A stretch of 64,000 nucleotides of DNA from DT-110 sp030148525 (GTDB taxonomy: Bacteria; Bacteroidota; Bacteroidia; Chitinophagales; Saprospiraceae), in assembly GCA_965227445.1 (NCBI GenBank), contig OZ245751.1, positions 248,001 through 312,000 of the forward strand, given 5' to 3'. Below the pieces are notes generated by a model. The model saw nothing but the letters and a program-made list of their open reading frames with translations. It was not told the DNA's origin and did no database searches. Of the stretch, positions 30,716 through 39,940 are shown piece after piece (the stretch's first letter is position 1; each line of letters starts with the position of its first letter). The position numbers and the translations under genes are program-made.

Positions 30716-32761
30716 ATGAAGTTGCACAACCTCGTAATGGGTAAGTGGGTGCCGCACGACGGGGACGGTGATCCCCAGTTCGATGCGATTACCGGCGAAC
30801 GCATCGCCACCTGCGGAAGTGAAGGTCTCGATTACGCTGCCATGATGGATTATGCCCGCCGCACTGGCGGTCCTAACCTGCGTAAAATGACCTTCTACCA
30901 GCGCGGATTGATGTTGAAAAAGCTGGCCATTTACCTAAACGATATCCGCAAGAAATACTATCCTCTTTCGTTCCGCACCGGTGCTACTAAGAGCGATAGC
31001 TGGGTCGATATCGACGGCGGTATCGGCACCCTTTTTGCCTACGGAAGCCTGCGCCGCAATATGCCGGATACCCGTTTCTACGTTGATGGTGATACGGTTG
31101 GTCTGTCGAAGGGTGGTTCCTTCATCGGCCAACACGTAATGGTGCCTAAAAAAGGCGTGGCCGTACACATCAATGCCTTTAACTTCCCGATATGGGGTAT
31201 GCTCGAGAAACTATCCGTCAATCTGTTGGCGGGAATGCCGGCTATTGTCAAGCCCTCCGAGATCACCTCCTTCCTGACCGAGGCTATGGTGCGGGATATT
31301 ATTGATTCAGGCATTTTGCCGGAAGGCAGTATTCAATTGGTGTGTGGAAAAGGCCACGGCATCCTGGACCCCCTCATGGAACAGGACGTGGTAACCTTTA
31401 CCGGTTCGGCCTCTACCGGACGCAAATTGAAAAGTCAACCGGTGATTATCAACAACGCTATTCCCTTCAATATGGAGGCGGATAGCCTGAATGCTGCCGT
31501 ATTGGCACCAGACGCTACGCCGGATACGGAAACGTTCAAACTATTTATTAAGGAGATTCGCCGGGAGATGACCACCAAGGCCGGCCAGAAATGTACTGCC
31601 ATCCGACGGGTGATCGTTCCGGAAAATCTGGTGGAAGATGTGCAATTGGCCCTTTCCGCCAGTCTACAGAAAACCACCATCGGTGACCCGAAGCAGGAGG
31701 GTGTACGCATGGGGGCTTTGGTGAGCAAAAAACAACAGGAGGAAGTACGCCGTCGAATTCAGGACCTGGCAAAGGATACCCCCATCGTATTCGGCGATCC
31801 CGAGCAGGTGGAATTGATCGGTGCCGATGCCGGCAAAGGTGCTTTTCTTTCGCCGGTGGTCATGCTCAATGATAAGCCTTTCCAGAAACAGGATTCGCAC
31901 CTGGTCGAGGCATTCGGTCCGGTAAGCACGATAATGCCTTATAAGGATCTGGGTGAGGCGATCGAACTCGCCAATATGGGAAAGGGGTCGCTGGTCAGTA
32001 CCATTGCGACCAACAATACGGATACTGCTACCGAATACGTGCTGGAGGCAGCTTCCTACCACGGGCGTATCCTCATCCTCAACGAAGAAAGTGCCCCCGA
32101 AAGCACGGGGCACGGTTCCCCTATGCCACTCCTCATGCACGGCGGACCCGGTCGAGCCGGTGGTGGCGAAGAACTAGGAGGGGTGCGCAGCATTCACCAC
32201 TACCTGCAACGTACTGCCGTGCAGGGGCACCCGACCATGCTGACCGCCGTAACCGATGTGTATCAGTACGGTGGAGAACAAACAGAAAGCGAACCGCATC
32301 CGTTCCGCAAACACTTTGAGGAACTGAAGATCGGTGATACCTATACTACACATAAGCATACCGTCACGGAGGCGGATATAGTCAATTTTGCCAACGTTAG
32401 CGGGGATAATTTTTATGCGCACGTCGATGAAACGTCACTGGACGGAACCATTTTTGAAGGGCGGGTGGCGCACGGTTATTATATTTTGTCCAAAGCGGCC
32501 GGCATGTTCGTGGAGCCGCGAAAGAGTCCGGTCCTGCTGAATTATGGCTTGGAAGAGTGTCGCTTCATCAAACCCGTTTACCCGGGTGCGACCATTGGAG
32601 TGCGCCTGACCTGCAAGCAGAAGGTGGCCCAGGAAAAGAAAGGAGAAGACGATATCCGCAAGGGTATTGTGAAGTGGCTGGTTGATATTTATGATGAAAC
32701 CGGGGAAACTGTGGCGATTGCCACTATCCTGACAATGGTGCGAATGCTGAACCAGGAGTAG
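30716..32761 (+). CDS. paaZ: PaaZ, bifunctional oxepin-CoA hydrolase/semialdehyde dehydrogenase
   Basis: The 681-residue fusion has an N-terminal aldehyde dehydrogenase (about 1-520) with catalytic Cys293 in AGQKCTAIRR and Glu254 in NMEADSLN, and a C-terminal MaoC-like hydratase (about 535-680) with Asp564 and His569 in SGDNFYAHVDE and GRVAHGYYILS. In the aerobic phenylacetate pathway PaaZ opens oxepin-CoA and oxidises the resulting aldehyde. paaA-E, paaG, paaJ and paaK are not in the window, so only two pathway genes are seen. A one-mismatch promoter element TATCTTCG lies about 60 bp upstream. Confidence 0.93.
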   Translation: MKLHNLVMGKWVPHDGDGDPQFDAITGERIATCGSEGLDYAAMMDYARRTGGPNLRKMTFYQRGLMLKKLAIYLNDIRKKYYPLSFRTGATKSDSWVDIDGGIGTLFAYGSLRRNMPDTRFYVDGDTVGLSKGGSFIGQHVMVPKKGVAVHINAFNFPIWGMLEKLSVNLLAGMPAIVKPSEITSFLTEAMVRDIIDSGILPEGSIQLVCGKGHGILDPLMEQDVVTFTGSASTGRKLKSQPVIINNAIPFNMEADSLNAAVLAPDATPDTETFKLFIKEIRREMTTKAGQKCTAIRRVIVPENLVEDVQLALSASLQKTTIGDPKQEGVRMGALVSKKQQEEVRRRIQDLAKDTPIVFGDPEQVELIGADAGKGAFLSPVVMLNDKPFQKQDSHLVEAFGPVSTIMPYKDLGEAIELANMGKGSLVSTIATNNTDTATEYVLEAASYHGRILILNEESAPESTGHGSPMPLLMHGGPGRAGGGEELGGVRSIHHYLQRTAVQGHPTMLTAVTDVYQYGGEQTESEPHPFRKHFEELKIGDTYTTHKHTVTEADIVNFANVSGDNFYAHVDETSLDGTIFEGRVAHGYYILSKAAGMFVEPRKSPVLLNYGLEECRFIKPVYPGATIGVRLTCKQKVAQEKKGEDDIRKGIVKWLVDIYDETGETVAIATILTMVRMLNQE

Positions 32762-32799
32762 TTTGCTCTGTTGAACAGGTGTACCCTAAAAACCTGTTT

Positions 32800-34269
32800 A
32801 TGCGGATTTTACTTACCGGAGCCACCGGCTACATTGGCAAACGACTCCTTCCCGTATTGCTCGATCGTGGACACGAGGTCATTTGCTGCGTGCGTAACGC
32901 CAGTCGCCTGGAGCTGGAGCCGGAATGGAACGTGGAGATCTTCGAACACGATTTCCTGTACCCGGTAAGGCCCGAAGATGCCCCGGCAAATATTGATGCG
33001 GCTTATTTTCTGATACATTCTATGTCGGCCTCCACCAGTGATTTTCAGAGTCTGGAGGTCAAGACGGCCCGGCATTTTCGGGATTTTGTAGAAGAGACTC
33101 AGGCCCGTCAGATCATTTATCTGACCGGCATGGTCAACGAAGAAAAGCTGTCACCTCACCTGGAGTCCAGGTTTGAGGTAGAGCGAATACTGGGAGCGGG
33201 AAAAGTTCCGCTCACGGCCTTGCGTGCCGGCATTATTGTCGGGTCGGGAAGTGCCAGTTTTGAAATTATTCGGGATCTGGTGGAGAAACTGCCGGTGATG
33301 GTAGCTCCCCGCTGGCTCGACACGAAATGCGAACCAACCGCTATCCGCGATGTGTTGCAGTTTTTGACCGGTGTATTGGGCCGTGAAGATTGCTACGGAC
33401 GCGATTTTGATATTGGTGGCGGACAGGTGTTGACCTATAAAGAGATGTTGCTGGAATACGCCAGGGTACGGGGGTTAAAAAGGTATATCGGTACGGTTCC
33501 GGTTATGACACCACGCCTCTCTTCGTACTGGTTATACTTTGTAACCTCCACTACCTACAATTTGGCCATCAATCTGGTCGATAGTATGAAGGTTGATGTC
33601 GTAGCGCGTGATCACGAGTTGAGTCAGATTTTAGGCATTGAACCAATTTCGTATAGCCGGGCGGTGGAGTTGGCTTTCGATAAGATCGCCCAACACTCGG
33701 TCCTGTCCAGTTGGAAGGATTCACTGGTCCATAGCTCCCGGTTGGGGAGCCTGCGCCACTTAATGCAAGTGCCCAGCTACGGGTGTTTCAAAGACGAGCA
33801 GGTCCAGCCCATTCGGCACAATACGGTCGACCAGGTTTGGGCCAATATTGAAGCCATTGGCGGGTCGAGGGGCTGGTATTTCGCCGATTTTATGTGGCGA
33901 TTGCGCGGATTTATCGATAAACTGGTTGGCGGTGTCGGTTTGCGGCGCGGACGCACCAATCCCGATCATATTAATCCCGGGGATTCCCTGGATTTCTGGC
34001 GGGTTCTGGACGTAGATGGTGATCGTCGCCGGTTGTTGCTATACGCCGAGATGAAATTACCGGGTGAGGCATGGTTAGAGTTTTGGATCAATACCGATAG
34101 TAAAGAGGCCGAACTGCACCAGGAAGCCACCTTTCGTCCTGCGGGATTGCTGGGACGTATGTACTGGGTGTTGGTCTACCCACTCCACTGGCTGGTATTC
34201 CGGGGGATGATCCGCAACCTGGAACGTTACCAACCCGAATCGAGTCGTATGCAAACGGATGTAAAATAA
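32800..34269 (+). CDS. NAD(P)-binding protein with DUF2867 domain
   Basis: The 489-residue protein has an N-terminal atypical SDR domain, MRILLTGATGYIGKRLLPVLLDRGHEV, with the GATGYIG nucleotide-binding loop, and a C-terminal DUF2867 region (about 315-480) with HNTVDQVWANIEAIGGSRGWYFADFMWRLRGFIDKLVGGVGLRRGR. The family is unexplored; no substrate is known. The start at 32800 ATG is preferred over a GTG at 32779. It follows paaZ by 38 bp and precedes the enoyl-CoA hydratase-like gene by 40 bp, so all three are probably in one transcript. Confidence 0.87.
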   Translation: MRILLTGATGYIGKRLLPVLLDRGHEVICCVRNASRLELEPEWNVEIFEHDFLYPVRPEDAPANIDAAYFLIHSMSASTSDFQSLEVKTARHFRDFVEETQARQIIYLTGMVNEEKLSPHLESRFEVERILGAGKVPLTALRAGIIVGSGSASFEIIRDLVEKLPVMVAPRWLDTKCEPTAIRDVLQFLTGVLGREDCYGRDFDIGGGQVLTYKEMLLEYARVRGLKRYIGTVPVMTPRLSSYWLYFVTSTTYNLAINLVDSMKVDVVARDHELSQILGIEPISYSRAVELAFDKIAQHSVLSSWKDSLVHSSRLGSLRHLMQVPSYGCFKDEQVQPIRHNTVDQVWANIEAIGGSRGWYFADFMWRLRGFIDKLVGGVGLRRGRTNPDHINPGDSLDFWRVLDVDGDRRRLLLYAEMKLPGEAWLEFWINTDSKEAELHQEATFRPAGLLGRMYWVLVYPLHWLVFRGMIRNLERYQPESSRMQTDVK

Positions 34270-34309
34270 GAGGTTCTGCTTAGCGGAGCCTGCCAAATAA
34301 AACCACTTT

Positions 34310-35095
34310 ATGAGTGATAAAACACAGCTTGGATCGGTAAATACCGATGTACGCGATGGCATTGCTACCATTACCTTTCAACATCCGGCCCATAATTCCC
34401 TTCCGGGAAAATTGTTGGCCGAGCTCGCCCAATCCATCCGGTTGGCCGGTCAGGACGAGGTGGTGCAGGTGATCGTCCTGAAAAGCGGAGGCGATCGTAC
34501 TTTTTGCGCCGGCGCAAGTTTTGACGAGCTTATTTCCATCAAAGATTTTGAGACCGGTAAAGCCTTTTTTATGGGATTCGCCCGGGTGATCAACGCTATG
34601 CGGACCTGCCCGAAATTTATTATCGGTCGCGTCCAGGGAAAAACCGTGGGTGGTGGTGTCGGAGTAGCGGCCGCTACTGACTATTGCCTGGCAACTAAGT
34701 ATGCCTCTGTCAAACTCAGTGAATTGGCTATCGGCATTGGTCCTTTTGTAGTGGGACCAGCCGTGGAACGAAAACTGGGTTCCTCGGGAATGCAGCAATT
34801 GGCGATCAATGCCACCGAGTGGCAGTCGGCCGATTGGGCAAGGCAACGGGGGCTGTATGCGGATGTTTACGAAACAGCCGAAGAGATGGACAGAGCGGTA
34901 GAGGAGCTGGCACAGAAACTCGCTGCCAGTAACCCCGAAGCCATGCGGCAGTTAAAAGAGATTTTTTGGAGTGGTACTGAAGATTGGGATACCCTCCTGG
35001 AAGAGCGGGCCGCTGCCAGTGGCCGGCTGGTGCTGTCTGATTTCACAGTGAATGCCATTGAGGCATTTAAGGCCAAAGCGAAAGCAAAGAAGTAA
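34310..35095 (+). CDS. Enoyl-CoA hydratase/isomerase-family protein
   Basis: The 261-residue crotonase-fold protein has the CoA/oxyanion segments FCAGASFDEL (about 65-74) and GKTVGGGVGVAAATDYCLA. Of the two catalytic glutamates in hydratases, the second is kept (Glu138 in VKLSELAIGIGP), but the first, in GGGCELA, is replaced by Gly118. Isomerases and some other crotonases also lack it, so an isomerase-like or other CoA reaction is more likely than simple hydration. PaaG or PaaF cannot be assigned. Position after paaZ suggests a CoA-ester pathway. C-terminus KAKAKAKK is basic. Confidence 0.82.
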   Translation: MSDKTQLGSVNTDVRDGIATITFQHPAHNSLPGKLLAELAQSIRLAGQDEVVQVIVLKSGGDRTFCAGASFDELISIKDFETGKAFFMGFARVINAMRTCPKFIIGRVQGKTVGGGVGVAAATDYCLATKYASVKLSELAIGIGPFVVGPAVERKLGSSGMQQLAINATEWQSADWARQRGLYADVYETAEEMDRAVEELAQKLAASNPEAMRQLKEIFWSGTEDWDTLLEERAAASGRLVLSDFTVNAIEAFKAKAKAKK

Positions 35096-35167
35096 ATAAC
35101 CGAAAAAGATTTTCCAGTCATCCACGCCCCAACCGGATGATAAGACACGAATAAAACCAATTGGATC

Positions 35168-37243
35168 ATGGTAAAGTCGAAGCTTGGAGTAGCAAAGAAA
35201 ACATTGTTGGAAGCCTACCGACTAATGACTACGGCCAAAAGTATGACGGAGGTCTACGAAGATAATTTCAAGTTGGTATCAAAGTACGTACACGCTACTG
35301 CCCGAGGACACGAGGCCATTCAATTGGCAGTGGGTATGCAGTTGCTACCTCAGGACTACGTGGCTCCTTATTACCGCGACGATGCGATGTTGCTGGGAAT
35401 TGGTATGCGACCTTATGATCTGATGCTTCAGCTTTTTGCCAAACGCGAAGATCCCTTTTCGGGTGGTCGTACGTATTACGCCCACCCAAGCCTGCGCGAT
35501 GATGACAAGCCAAAAATTCCGCACCAGTCTTCCGCTACCGGTATGCAGGCGATCCCAACTACCGGGGTAGCATTAGGCCTGCAGTACCGGGAACGCACTG
35601 GTCTGCAAGACACCAATGCAAAAGATCTGCCAATTGCAGTTTGCTCACTAGGGGACGCTTCCGTAACGGAGGGCGAAGTGGCCGAAGCCTTCCAAATGGC
35701 CGCCTTACGGCAACTCCCTATTATGTACGTAGTACAGGATAATGGCTGGGATATATCGGCTAATGCCGAAGAAACACGTGCCCAGAATGCGGCTGAATAC
35801 GCCGCGGGCTTCCACGGATTGGAGGTGCGTAGTATCGACGGTACCGATTTCCTCGAAAGCTACCAGACGATAGAGGACGTACTCAAGATCATGCGGAAAG
35901 AACGCCGTCCCTTCCTGATTCACGCCGATGTACCCCTGCTCAATCACCATACTTCCGGTGTGCGCAAGGAATGGTACCGCGACGATCTGGAAGAACACGC
36001 TACCCGCGATCCCTTCCCCCGCTTCCGGGAACTATTGATCGAAGAGGGAGTGGTGAAAGAGAAGAATCTTGATAAGCTGGACAAAGAGGCCATGGAAACG
36101 GTGCTTGCTGATTTTGCGGAAGCGAGGGATGCCGATGATCCTGCACCGGATGACCTTTATACCCACGATTTTGCACCGACACCCATCACCGAAGAAGCGG
36201 GGAATCGCAGACCGGAAGGCGCGACCCCAACAGTAATGGTCGACTGTGCCCTGCACGCAGTACAGGAAATGATGGACGCCAATCCCGAGTGCCTCTTGTA
36301 CGGCCAGGATGTTGGTGGGCGTCTGGGCGGCGTATTTCGGGAAGCAGCAACGCTGGCCCAGAAGTTTGGCGATGAACGGGTTTTCAATACACCTATTCAG
36401 GAAGCCTTTATCATTGGTAGTACAGTGGGCATGTCGGCCGTTGGCCTGAAACCCATTGTGGAAGTACAATTCGCCGACTACATCTGGCCGGGACTCAACC
36501 AGCTTTTTACCGAGCTGAGCCGCTCTTGCTATTTGTCGAATGGAAAATGGCCGGTCAGTAGCATCATCCGCGTGCCGATTGGCGCCTACGGAAGCGGTGG
36601 GCCTTACCATTCTTCCAGCGTAGAATCAGTGGTGACCAACATCCGCGGTATTAAGATTGCCTATCCCAGTAATGGTGCCGATATGAAGGGCCTGATGAAA
36701 GCGGCCTTTCACGATCCGAATCCGGTAGTCATTTTTGAGCACAAAGGCTTGTACTGGTCCAAAGTACCCGGTACCGGAGCTGCCAAAGTGCCGGAACCAG
36801 ATGCGGATTACGTAGTGCCTTTCGGCAAAAGCCGGGTAGCTCTGGAAGCTGAAGTTACCAAGGTAACTAGTGGCGAATCCCTGTTGGTCGTCACCTACGG
36901 TATGGGAGTGCACTGGGCACTGAACGCTGCTAAATCACACCCCGGACAGATCGAGGTGCTCGACCTGCGTACCCTCTATCCGCTGGATGAGGAAGCCATG
37001 TACGAAGCAGCCAAACGTCACGGTAAGATACTGGTAGTCACCGAGGAGCCGGTACAGGGGACCTTTGCCCAATCGCTGGCGGCCCGTATTCAGGAACATT
37101 GCTTTGAATACCTCGATGGTCCGGTGCGGACCCTGGGTTCCGTGAATATGCCGGCTATTCCGCTCAACGAAGTGCTGGAGAAGACCATGATTCCCTCCGC
37201 TGCGAAAGTGGAGAAAGCGATAGCTGAGTTGCTCGCATATTGA
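35168..37243 (+). CDS. Fused 2-oxoacid dehydrogenase E1 (alpha and beta)
   Basis: The 691-residue protein joins an E1-alpha domain (about 1-330) and an E1-beta domain (about 350-691). The thiamine-diphosphate motif runs from GDASVTEGEVAEAF (from residue 162) to QDN (190-192); the beta part shows CLLYGQDVGGRLGGVF, NTPIQEAFIIGSTVGMSAVGLKPIVEVQFADYIWPG and PIGAYGSGGPYHSSS. Such fused E1s belong to the branched-chain 2-oxoacid dehydrogenase family, with pyruvate or acetoin as other options. E2 and E3 genes are not adjacent. It starts 73 bp after the crotonase gene, same strand. Confidence 0.88.
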   Translation: MVKSKLGVAKKTLLEAYRLMTTAKSMTEVYEDNFKLVSKYVHATARGHEAIQLAVGMQLLPQDYVAPYYRDDAMLLGIGMRPYDLMLQLFAKREDPFSGGRTYYAHPSLRDDDKPKIPHQSSATGMQAIPTTGVALGLQYRERTGLQDTNAKDLPIAVCSLGDASVTEGEVAEAFQMAALRQLPIMYVVQDNGWDISANAEETRAQNAAEYAAGFHGLEVRSIDGTDFLESYQTIEDVLKIMRKERRPFLIHADVPLLNHHTSGVRKEWYRDDLEEHATRDPFPRFRELLIEEGVVKEKNLDKLDKEAMETVLADFAEARDADDPAPDDLYTHDFAPTPITEEAGNRRPEGATPTVMVDCALHAVQEMMDANPECLLYGQDVGGRLGGVFREAATLAQKFGDERVFNTPIQEAFIIGSTVGMSAVGLKPIVEVQFADYIWPGLNQLFTELSRSCYLSNGKWPVSSIIRVPIGAYGSGGPYHSSSVESVVTNIRGIKIAYPSNGADMKGLMKAAFHDPNPVVIFEHKGLYWSKVPGTGAAKVPEPDADYVVPFGKSRVALEAEVTKVTSGESLLVVTYGMGVHWALNAAKSHPGQIEVLDLRTLYPLDEEAMYEAAKRHGKILVVTEEPVQGTFAQSLAARIQEHCFEYLDGPVRTLGSVNMPAIPLNEVLEKTMIPSAAKVEKAIAELLAY

Positions 37244-37262
37244 CGAGGAATAAAAAGGACAC

Positions 37263-38807
37263 TTATTCCTTCAGGTCGCTGATGGTGGTCCAACCACGAT
37301 CAGCGGCCTGTTCTTCCCGGGCCATCAGCGCGTAGGTATTATTGAAGCCGAGTGGTTGCAACCACTCGGCTTTATATTTTTTGGCGAAAGCCTCATCCAC
37401 ATAGCGGTATACCGGATCGGCGGCACGCCCCAGCGAATCGATCACACTTTGCTCGGGCTGTAAAATGACCATCAGGCCGGTTCCGGTGTATTCGGGGTAG
37501 ATGTCGACTTCGCCGGTCCGCAAAGCATCAAAACAGATCTTGGTACCGCCCAGTCCGTTTTTGCGTTCGGTGTCCAGGTCGGTATATCCGTTGATCAGGG
37601 CGCTGAATAAAGCGGTGAGAATGTATTGCTCGGTAAAGATCTTGGAAGCTAAAACCAGCTTTTCACCACCCTGTGCCCGATCGGGGCGCCACAAGCCCTC
37701 CCGTTCGAGGAAAGCCCTGGCCACCTCGTCGGGCGATTTCTTTTCGTAATCCACCTGGTAATTCAAACTGGTCATGACCGAATCTGGCAGACGGCCGGCC
37801 AAAAGATTCAGCGCTTCCATTACCTCGGGATGCTGCTTGGCCGTTTGCGCATTGACCAGGGGGGCGCAATAGTAGGGCGGGAAAGCTCCCTTATTATCTT
37901 CTAAAACCCGCAGCTTATAGGCCCGGACACGGCCGTCGGTAGAATATCCGCCGATCAGATCCACGTAACCGTCGCGTACCGCACGGTACATCAGGGGAGA
38001 GCTGAGGGTTGAGGTGTTGAAGCTGATATCATAGGTTTCCCGAATGGCCGGGTACCCGTCGGCACGTCCCAGAAACTCGGTATCAAAGCCGGCCCGCAGA
38101 CCACTGGTAAAGAAATCGGGAATGCGGATGGCGGTACTGAAAAGCAGCATGGCAATGCCGAGCGTGCCGGCACTGCGGGCTAAGCGGCGGCCGGGAAGGC
38201 GCTGTAAAAACGCCAGGGATTGATCAAAAAAGATGGCCAGGAGGGCAGCCGGAATAGCGCCGGCCAGGATCATGGTGCTATTGTTGAGGGCAATGCCCCC
38301 AAAGATAAACTCTCCAAGCCCTCCGGCACCGATGTAGGCCGCCAGGGTGGCGATACCTACATTTATGACCGTAGCCGTGCGTATGCCCGCAAAGATGACT
38401 GGCAGCGCCAGGGGTAACTCAACCCTCCGCAAGATCTGCGTACGCGTCATGCCCATACCGGTGGCAGCTTCCAGGACCGATCGCTCTACACCCATGATGC
38501 CCGTGTAGGTGTTGCGCAAAATGGGTAGCAAAGCGTACAGGAACAAGGCAAAGATGGCGGGCTTAATACCAATACCCATGATTGGCAGCAGAAACCCTAA
38601 TAAGGCAATACTGGGGATCGTCTGCAGGACCCCCGCAACTCCGAGAAAGGAAGGAGCCATTTTCTGCTTGCGACTGATAAAGATACCAGCAGGTACGGCG
38701 ATCAGGATAGCCAGTAGGAGCGATAAAAAGGTAATACCTATGTGCTCCAGGGTTTGCTCCAGCAGCTTGGATCGGTTGTCTCCTAAAAACTCAAGGAAGG
38801 TATTCAT
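37263..38807 (-). CDS. Quaternary-amine-type ABC permease fused to a lobe-swapped OpuAC binding domain
   Basis: The 514-residue protein has a permease domain (about 1-228) with ILRNTYTGIMGVERSVLEAATGMGMTRTQ as the ATPase-contact loop, and a binding domain. In the usual order the N-lobe (SKNFTEQYILGEL.., GLGGTNILFEAL, DIYPEYTGTGL, LGFNNTYALA) comes first and the part with GFDAEFL.. DGYPGL, AYSTDGRI, LEDDKxFFPPYYAAPL comes last. Here FDTEFLGRADGYPAI, YSTDGRVRAYKL and FPPYYCAPLV (about 238-370) come first, and ASKIFTEQYILTAL, DIYPEYTGTGL and LGFNNTYALM (about 385-495) come last; the protein ends TISDLKE. Substrate likely betaine, choline or similar. Overlaps its ATPase gene by 4 bp. Confidence 0.87.
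   Translation of the reverse strand: MNTFLEFLGDNRSKLLEQTLEHIGITFLSLLLAILIAVPAGIFISRKQKMAPSFLGVAGVLQTIPSIALLGFLLPIMGIGIKPAIFALFLYALLPILRNTYTGIMGVERSVLEAATGMGMTRTQILRRVELPLALPVIFAGIRTATVINVGIATLAAYIGAGGLGEFIFGGIALNNSTMILAGAIPAALLAIFFDQSLAFLQRLPGRRLARSAGTLGIAMLLFSTAIRIPDFFTSGLRAGFDTEFLGRADGYPAIRETYDISFNTSTLSSPLMYRAVRDGYVDLIGGYSTDGRVRAYKLRVLEDNKGAFPPYYCAPLVNAQTAKQHPEVMEALNLLAGRLPDSVMTSLNYQVDYEKKSPDEVARAFLEREGLWRPDRAQGGEKLVLASKIFTEQYILTALFSALINGYTDLDTERKNGLGGTKICFDALRTGEVDIYPEYTGTGLMVILQPEQSVIDSLGRAADPVYRYVDEAFAKKYKAEWLQPLGFNNTYALMAREEQAADRGWTTISDLKE
37379..37392 (-). repeat. 14-base word GGCTTTCGCCAAAA, site 7
   Basis: Sense inside the OpuAC-type fusion gene; reads Glu-Ala-Phe-Ala-Lys-Lys. Confidence 0.8.
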
Positions 38808-39757
38808 GAGGCCATCTGTTTTTGGAGTCCGTCCAGCAATTGATTGATATCAAAAACGAATTGCCTGGAATCTGTCCGGACCACTCCACGGGAAGAACCG
38901 GTTCGCAATAATCGATCCATGGTGGTTTGCAGGCATTGGGTGGGCTTGAAAAACGGAAGCTGTTCCTCCACCTTGTCGGTTGCCTTCCAATGGGGAAGTA
39001 AGTCGGATAGTTTCAGGACCTGTAGCTGCAGGGTAGTGAATTTATCGGCGAGGAATCGGCGTACAAAGTCGTTGGCTGGGTGGGTTAATAATTCGTTGGG
39101 CGTGCCGGTTTGTTGAACGGTTCCGGCATCCAGCACGCACACCAGATCGCCCAGATCAAAGGCTTCCTCCACATCGTGAGTGACCAGGATGGTGGTTTTT
39201 CGCTTCAGCTCTTCGAGTTCTTTGAATTCCGACCGTATATCCTGGCGCGTGATCGGGTCGAGGGCCCCGAAGGGTTCGTCCATGAGTATGATGGGCGGAT
39301 CGGCGGCCAGCGCCCGGGCAATGCCTGCCCGCTGTTGCTGCCCACCCGATAGTTGGTGTGGGTATTGGTCGGCATAGGTGTCGGCCGGAAGCGACAGGCG
39401 ATCCATAAGTTCCAGGGTACGCTGGTGAATGCGGTCGGGCTCCCAACCCAGAAGTCCGGGCACCAGACCGATGTTTTCGGCAATGGTGTAATGCGGGAAG
39501 AGACCGGTATCCTGGATCACGTATCCCATGCGCCTGCGCAGATCGGTCACCGATTGGTCCAGAATGGAGGTGCCATTGATGCTTATCTGACCGGAGGTAG
39601 GTTCCACCAGCCGGTTCAGCATTTTCAGGATGGTCGTCTTTCCACTGCCGCTTGTCCCCACCAGAGCCAGGGTTTGCCCTTCCTCCACCCGGAAGGAGAC
39701 GCCCTTCACTGCCTCGACAGCGTCAAATTGCTTGCTCAGATCCCGGACTTCAATCAT
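38804..39757 (-). CDS. ABC transporter ATPase, OpuA/OsmV type
   Basis: The 317-residue ATPase energises the permease/binding fusion encoded next to it. Walker A is GTSGSGKTT (34-42), the signature LSGGQQQR (136-143), Walker B IILMDEP (156-162) and the switch His is in LVTHDVEEAF. A C-terminal region after about residue 240 is shorter than a typical tandem CBS domain and reads TMDRLLRTGSSRGVVRTDSRQFVFDINQLLDGL, a possible single CBS-like remnant. The ATGA overlap at 38804-38807 implies coupled translation. It is first in a leftward operon of two. Confidence 0.9.
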   Translation of the reverse strand: MIEVRDLSKQFDAVEAVKGVSFRVEEGQTLALVGTSGSGKTTILKMLNRLVEPTSGQISINGTSILDQSVTDLRRRMGYVIQDTGLFPHYTIAENIGLVPGLLGWEPDRIHQRTLELMDRLSLPADTYADQYPHQLSGGQQQRAGIARALAADPPIILMDEPFGALDPITRQDIRSEFKELEELKRKTTILVTHDVEEAFDLGDLVCVLDAGTVQQTGTPNELLTHPANDFVRRFLADKFTTLQLQVLKLSDLLPHWKATDKVEEQLPFFKPTQCLQTTMDRLLRTGSSRGVVRTDSRQFVFDINQLLDGLQKQMAS

Positions 39758-39906
39758 TTTTTTAACATTTTCTTAACGTTTGTCCATGCCCATGCGAGTT
39801 TGTTGTCGGATATTGTTGATAGATACGACGAACAAAAGAACATAAGGCGCCGATTCCATTCGGCTATACGATTTACGCAATCAAAACTGTGATTTAAGCG
39901 ATGCTG

Positions 39907-39940
39907 AAGAAGGGTCACCACCAAGGACCCTTCTTTTTTT
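39907..39940 (+). terminator. Rightward terminator with no rightward gene before it
   Basis: AAGAAGGGTC (39907-39916) pairs with GACCCTTCTT (39926-39935), followed by a T run to 39940. The T run is on the plus strand, yet genes on both sides run leftward. It may end an unseen small RNA from about 39780 to 39940, or act weakly for the decarboxylase gene, whose stop is at 39939. Confidence 0.55.

Noticed and set aside
34280..34846. 188-residue leftward reading frame
   Set aside because: Reverse shadow of the crotonase gene, which has clear family motifs.
34310..35095. Naming the crotonase PaaG or PaaF
   Set aside because: The first catalytic Glu is missing and neighbourhood alone is not enough.
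39353..39892. 179-residue rightward reading frame
   Set aside because: It is mostly the reverse of the conserved ABC ATPase gene; the rightward terminator nearby is better explained by a short RNA, if anything.
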